Under the pieces are notes generated by a model. It had not been told where the DNA came from and searched no databases. It saw nothing but the letters and a program-made list of their open reading frames with translations. Of a DNA stretch of 64,000 nucleotides, positions 59,586 through 64,000 are shown piece by piece. The position numbers and the translations under genes are program-made. Each line of letters opens with the position of its first letter. Positions within the stretch are counted from its first letter, which is position 1. Source of the DNA: Bacteroidales bacterium (GTDB lineage Bacteria > Bacteroidota > Bacteroidia > Bacteroidales > F082); NCBI GenBank assembly GCA_015493525.1, contig WGCY01000015.1, positions 62,001 to 126,000 on the forward strand. The letters run 5' to 3'.

Positions 59586-61178
59586 TTAATAACCAGTATT
59601 TTGTGTTAAATTGGGATTGGCAGTAACATCTGATGCCGGAAGAGGATAAAGGTTATAATGGCTGTCGGTGGCCGTACCTTCTTTTACGCCGCCTTTCCAA
59701 GGCCACAGGTAGCTGCTACTGGTAAATTTCCCAAAGCGGATAAGGTCTGTTCTCCTTTGGGCTTCCCAATATAACTCACGTGCCCTTTCATTTAGGATGA
59801 AATCCAATGTTAAATCGTTGGCCGTGATGTCGCCGGAATTGTTTCCGTAAGCCCTTTCGCGCAACTTGTTAATATAACTTACAGCAGTGGCCATGTCTCC
59901 GCCTGTACCGCCTCTTACAACAGCTTCGGCGTACATTAAATATACATCGGCCAACCTGAACAACGGGAAATCGGTATCAGGGAAAGTCAGGTCGGAACCG
60001 GGATTTCCGGTGGAGGTAATGTTTTTAAATTTGGTAACGGCATAACCATCGGTAAATTTACCCACATCGTTGATTTCCAGCTTTTGGCCATCTGTAAAAA
60101 ACATGGCCCGGCTGTCTTTGGCACCTGTTGCATCGGGAAATTTATTAACAAGGGCACTGGTGGTACGTGTTCCTGCCCATCCGCCATCAATACCATAGTC
60201 GGAAGGGGTCATTTTTCCACCTACGGCAGCATGGATTATGAAAGTGGTCCCGCCCCAGGTCTGGGTATGAATACCATCAAAGTTAATGGAAAAAATCTCC
60301 TCGTCATTATTCAGGTTATTGTCGGCAAGAAACAAATTTGCATATTTTGGTTTCAGCGAATAGCCGGCATTTATCACCTTTTTACAATAAGTGATACAGT
60401 CGGTGTTCCTTTCCTGTCCGGTGAAGACTTTGGCATTCAGGTAAAGTTTGGCCAAAAGGGTCCAGTCGGCAGCTTTATCAGCACGTCCGTATTCATTTTG
60501 ACGGGCATCGATTAGGTTGGGTTCAATGGCTTTCAGTTCCGACTCAATGTATTTAAACAGGTCGGCACGTGAAATTTGTTTTGGAAAAAAAGCACCTACC
60601 GGATCATTTTCCGTAACAAAGGGAACATTTCCAAACTCGTCAATGGCATGGTAGTAACTTAGCGCACGCATAAAACGGGCTTCGGCACGGTAATGGACAA
60701 TTTTGGCTTTCAGCGCATCATCCACACCACGTTCTTTGAGCTTGGCATCGGTAGTCTGGCGCAGGAACTCATTACAAAGGCCGATTTGATAAAATACACG
60801 GTAGTAAAAAGCACTTATAAAAACATCGCTGCTTCCCCATGACTGGTTATGGAAGTCTTTTACCGTTTGGTCGTTCCACGAAATAACTGCCTCATCGGTG
60901 GGCAGTTCTTCGAGGTACCACAAACCACGCAGGTACTCACCAAAGCCTTCGTCAATACCGCTGATATCGGAATTTCCGGCAGGCCCTTGCTGGCCTGACA
61001 AAGCCAATCCGGCATAAATTTTGGCCAAAGCTTCTTTGTAAGCAGCAGGATTATCGAAAACTGTTGCTGAAGTAATACTTTTTGGATCCAGTGGCACGGT
61101 ATTCAGGTCTTTGGTACATGAAGCCAGTATGAAGACCAGTCCTGCCAGTAGAATGATTTTGTTATATAATTTATACAT
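59586..61178 (-). CDS. susD: SusD/RagB-family nutrient-binding lipoprotein
   Basis: 530 residues. Lipobox ILASC (Cys21), then CTKDLNTVPLDP, the standard SusD start. TPR-like helices follow in YRAEARFMRALSYYHAIDEFGNVPF, the C-terminal signature DFILNERARELYWEAQRRTDLIRFGKF is present, and the end reads LYPLPASDVTANPNLTQNTGY. It caps the SusC barrel and captures the glycan. The stop is 19 bp from the susE ATG and its start is 19 bp after susC. Confidence 0.96.
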   Translation of the reverse strand: MYKLYNKIILLAGLVFILASCTKDLNTVPLDPKSITSATVFDNPAAYKEALAKIYAGLALSGQQGPAGNSDISGIDEGFGEYLRGLWYLEELPTDEAVISWNDQTVKDFHNQSWGSSDVFISAFYYRVFYQIGLCNEFLRQTTDAKLKERGVDDALKAKIVHYRAEARFMRALSYYHAIDEFGNVPFVTENDPVGAFFPKQISRADLFKYIESELKAIEPNLIDARQNEYGRADKAADWTLLAKLYLNAKVFTGQERNTDCITYCKKVINAGYSLKPKYANLFLADNNLNNDEEIFSINFDGIHTQTWGGTTFIIHAAVGGKMTPSDYGIDGGWAGTRTTSALVNKFPDATGAKDSRAMFFTDGQKLEINDVGKFTDGYAVTKFKNITSTGNPGSDLTFPDTDFPLFRLADVYLMYAEAVVRGGTGGDMATAVSYINKLRERAYGNNSGDITANDLTLDFILNERARELYWEAQRRTDLIRFGKFTSSSYLWPWKGGVKEGTATDSHYNLYPLPASDVTANPNLTQNTGY

Positions 61179-61197
61179 AGTCTTTAATTTTTATCGG

Positions 61198-64000
61198 TTA
61201 GAATTGCAGGTTTACACCAAAAACATAAGTGGTCGGTCTCGGATAGATGTTGTTGTCAATCCCGTTGAAAACTTCGGGATCCAATCCTTTGTATTTGGTA
61301 ATCACAAAGGCATTGTTTACGGTAAATGACAGACTCAGGTTAACCGGGTTCTTGTCGCTTTTGTTCATGTTTTGGAACGTATAGCTCAAAGCGATGTTGT
61401 CCATCCTGAAGAAGGAGGCATTCTGAATGTAATAATCGGAAAGGTATTGCGGGTTCATAAAACCGGCTTCCGATACATCTGAGGTAACGTTACTCAGGTA
61501 GGGCCCTTCGGGGCGGTACAAACGGTCGTAAACACCATTCATGGAGCTGACGTTGTTATAGACATAGTTGCCAAAATTGGCACGGCCGGCGAAAGAGAAA
61601 TCCCAGTTTTTATAACTCAAATCAGTGGTAATACCAAAATAGAATTTCGGGGCCGGGTCTTCATAATGGTAACGGTCGTTGTCATTGATTTGGCCATCGC
61701 CATTCCGGTCAACGTACAAACCTTCAATGGGTTTACCGTTTTTATCATAAACCTGTTGGTAAACGTAAAACGAATAAGCAGGATAACCTACGCTGTGCAT
61801 TTGTATCGTATTGCCAACACCTCCCGAAATGCCTCCGGTAGCTATGCCGAGATAATTCGGATCGCTGGTGGCCGTTAGTTTGGTAATTTTGTTGGTATTG
61901 GCCGATGCGTTAAAGCCCAGCGACCATTTAATATTTTTTTTGGCGATAATCACCGAATTAATGGAAAATTCAAAACCTTTGTTCTCCAGGTCGCCAATGT
62001 TGGTCGTCAGGTAATTGGTCAGGTTAGAACCTGCCGGCACAGGAATGTAGTTAAGCAGGTTTTTGGTTTTCCTGTAATAGTAATCAAACGAACCGTAAAT
62101 ACGGCCATCCAGAAATCCATAATCCAAACCGGCATTGTACGTAGTGGTTTCTTCCCATTTAATATAAGGGTTGTATCCTTCAGGGCGAAGCGTGGGGTAA
62201 AAAACATTGCCCATTTGGTAATAAGCTGCTGCATTTTGGCTAAGCGTATATTTAGGAAGGTAAGGATAATCTCCTTTGTTGATATCCTGCTGTCCGGTAA
62301 TACCGTAACCCAACCGGAGTTTTAATTGAGAAATAACCTTTGAATTTTTCAACCACGGTTCTTCATTAATACGCCATGCAAAAGCTGCCGATGGGAAAAG
62401 TCCCCAGCGGTTACCGGGTGCAAACCGGGAGGTGCCGTCATTACGTAAAGTGAAGGTGAACAAATATTTGCTTTTGTAAGAATAATTGAAACGCCCGAAA
62501 AACGAAACAAGGTAATATTCTGTGGGAAAATTAAAGGTATCGACCAATGTGGTATGGTGATAATTGCCGTTCACAGAGTAATCCCTTCTCCAGAAATGCT
62601 GCCACGAGTAACCCACCATGCCGTTGAAGTTGCTGTTTTTAACGTCTTTGTTATAAGCCAGATAGAAATTCAACAAATCGTTTTTCTTTTGCTGGGAGTA
62701 AGTGTTGTTTGTACCACCAAAATTTAAAGCGTCAAATGTCCAGGAAGTATAATAAGGTACAACCGTGCTGCCATTGCTTTTTGAATGGTCCATGGCCAGG
62801 TTGAGATGGGCACTTAATTCCGGAACACCGTGAAATTTATAATCCAGTTTTAAATTACCAATCACACCACTCACATTGGAATGGTTGTTTGTAAGGTCCA
62901 ACAGGGCAACAGGGTTGGTGGTGGCCAGTTTAACGGGCGTTCCATCGGGCTGCGTAAGCGTGTAATATCCACCGTAGTCGGTGTTCGTATAACTGATGCT
63001 TCCATCAAGATGGTGGACTGTAATGTCATAAACAGAATCGGAATAGACCGGTTGTGTGGGGTCCATGGCAATGGCGGCCCCAATGGCACCATGGTCGGCG
63101 AACCGGTTTTTAACAAAAGTGCCCTGTACGTTCAGGGTAACTTTCAAATCACCTTTAAAGAAACTGGGGGTCAATGAAGTAGCAATGGTTGTCCGCTTCA
63201 TGTTATCGGTTTTTAATATCCCATTGTTATTGGAATAACCGACTGAAACACGGTAAGGCATTGTTTTGGTAGCATCGGTAAGACTAATGTGATGATCCAT
63301 ACCGAAAGCATTCTTGAATATCTGACTTTGCCAGTCTGTTTGGCTGTGCCCCAAAAGGCCCAGCACATCATTTTGTCCGGCATAGCGTTGCTTTACCATA
63401 TTGGTAAAATCATCCGCATTCAATACAGGTACTGTCTTGCCCACAGTGTAAGAGGAAAAGTTGGCTGAATAATTTACCCGCATTGGCTGACCAGCTGTTC
63501 CGTGCTTGGTGGTAATAATGATAACCCCGTTGGAAGCCCTGGAACCGTAAATGGCAGTGGCAGAAGCATCTTTCAATACGGTAAAGGTGGCGATATCAGC
63601 AGGATTGATGTTGTTGAGAGGGTTTCTCATACCGGCAATACTACTGTTAGAAAGCGGTACCCCATCCACCACAATCAAAGGGTCGTTGCTGGCCGAAAGG
63701 GAAGACCCGCCGCGGATACGAATAGTTGCCCCGCTTCCGGGTGCCCCACCGTTGGTGGTAATTTGTACACCGGCTACTTTTCCGGCAAGCAGGTCGGTCG
63801 GAGAAGTAATGGCTCCTTTGTTAAAACTTTTGGAACTGATGGCCGTTACCGACCCTGTAGCATCTTTTTTCTTTACCGAACCATAACCGATAACCACCAA
63901 CTCGTTGAGGTTGGCAGCCGATGGTTTCAGCTTGATGTTTAGGGTAGAATTGGGCTTTACAGGTACCTCCTGTGTTTCGTAACCCACATAGGAAAAAATC
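61198..64000 (-). CDS. susC: SusC/RagA-family TonB-linked outer-membrane transporter, 5' end beyond right edge
   Basis: At least 934 residues are in the window; the frame stays open to the right edge (…IFSYVGYETQEVPV), so the signal peptide and most of the CarboxypepD-like N-terminal domain are outside. Visible parts: the end of that domain, the NELVVIGYGSVKKKDATGSV TonB-box region, the plug (LAGKVAGVQITTNGGAPGSGATIRIRGGSSLSASNDPLIVVDGVPL, NPADIATFTVLKDASATAIYGSRASNGVIIITTK) and a complete barrel ending YVFGVNLQF. It imports glycan fragments with TonB energy. With SusD, SusE and a GH13 amylase nearby, starch-derived maltodextrins are the probable substrate. Confidence 0.96.
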   Translation of the reverse strand, partial: IFSYVGYETQEVPVKPNSTLNIKLKPSAANLNELVVIGYGSVKKKDATGSVTAISSKSFNKGAITSPTDLLAGKVAGVQITTNGGAPGSGATIRIRGGSSLSASNDPLIVVDGVPLSNSSIAGMRNPLNNINPADIATFTVLKDASATAIYGSRASNGVIIITTKHGTAGQPMRVNYSANFSSYTVGKTVPVLNADDFTNMVKQRYAGQNDVLGLLGHSQTDWQSQIFKNAFGMDHHISLTDATKTMPYRVSVGYSNNNGILKTDNMKRTTIATSLTPSFFKGDLKVTLNVQGTFVKNRFADHGAIGAAIAMDPTQPVYSDSVYDITVHHLDGSISYTNTDYGGYYTLTQPDGTPVKLATTNPVALLDLTNNHSNVSGVIGNLKLDYKFHGVPELSAHLNLAMDHSKSNGSTVVPYYTSWTFDALNFGGTNNTYSQQKKNDLLNFYLAYNKDVKNSNFNGMVGYSWQHFWRRDYSVNGNYHHTTLVDTFNFPTEYYLVSFFGRFNYSYKSKYLFTFTLRNDGTSRFAPGNRWGLFPSAAFAWRINEEPWLKNSKVISQLKLRLGYGITGQQDINKGDYPYLPKYTLSQNAAAYYQMGNVFYPTLRPEGYNPYIKWEETTTYNAGLDYGFLDGRIYGSFDYYYRKTKNLLNYIPVPAGSNLTNYLTTNIGDLENKGFEFSINSVIIAKKNIKWSLGFNASANTNKITKLTATSDPNYLGIATGGISGGVGNTIQMHSVGYPAYSFYVYQQVYDKNGKPIEGLYVDRNGDGQINDNDRYHYEDPAPKFYFGITTDLSYKNWDFSFAGRANFGNYVYNNVSSMNGVYDRLYRPEGPYLSNVTSDVSEAGFMNPQYLSDYYIQNASFFRMDNIALSYTFQNMNKSDKNPVNLSLSFTVNNAFVITKYKGLDPEVFNGIDNNIYPRPTTYVFGVNLQF

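Overview
The window looks like a chromosomal segment of a Bacteroidota (Bacteroidetes) bacterium, probably of the Bacteroidales/Marinilabiliales type. The grounds are a SusC/SusD/SusE operon, several proteins with type IX secretion (T9SS) C-terminal sorting domains, a LytTR-type two-component system, and many start-proximal promoters that fit the Bacteroidota consensus TTTG-N19/20-TAnnTTTG rather than -35/-10 boxes. A mevalonate-pathway operon and a leucine-degradation operon add metabolic detail. No rRNA, tRNA or CRISPR array was seen.

Layout. 1-4.5 kb (minus): methylcrotonyl-CoA carboxylase alpha (cut by the left edge), methylglutaconyl-CoA hydratase and carboxylase beta, i.e. a leucine/isovalerate catabolic operon. 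4.5-8.6 kb: an S37-type peptidase, then a repeat-rich accessory patch holding an AT-rich pair (Cys-rich-tailed lipoprotein plus a tiny PLDc_N-like membrane protein) between two diverged ~200 bp direct repeats, and a truncated membrane-protein remnant. 8.6-15.3 kb: isocitrate dehydrogenase-like enzyme, HD-domain protein, two broken genes (a 5'-truncated cytochrome/TPR protein and a frameshifted DUF535 protein), a small zinc-ribbon protein, a secreted beta-propeller and a lipoprotein bracketed by a 97-bp direct repeat. 15.3-32.7 kb: housekeeping and stress genes (CoA-transferase, 2-Cys peroxiredoxin, PfkB kinase, FadL-like porin, PurL, cold-shock protein, Nramp-UspA fusion, CDF exporter, TrxB, FolB, GltX, ComB). 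32.9-45.9 kb: TolC plus adaptor without a pump, TsaB, a GT39 glycosyltransferase, MBL hydrolase, Dus, a LiaF-like/TM2/LytS/LytR envelope-stress operon, and the mvaD-mvk-polyprenyl synthase operon. 46-64 kb: a BtuB-like TonB receptor, a secreted GH13 amylase, two mosaic T9SS proteins with a small exported protein between them, a T9SS carbohydrate-binding-like protein, and a susC-susD-susE operon that leaves the right edge. The last 16 kb reads as a starch/alpha-glucan utilisation region.

The least ordinary signals are: (a) a family of intergenic palindromes whose stems differ from copy to copy while the centre stays TT-NNN-AA; (b) the AT-rich lipoprotein/PLDc_N cassette, which looks like a candidate secreted-peptide/immunity pair; (c) a sharp recombination or gene-conversion pattern between the two T9SS proteins; (d) a perfect 14-bp inverted repeat that places identical promoter boxes on both strands between gltX and comB; (e) several decayed genes. 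Everything here is by-eye reading and family knowledge; no database search was run.
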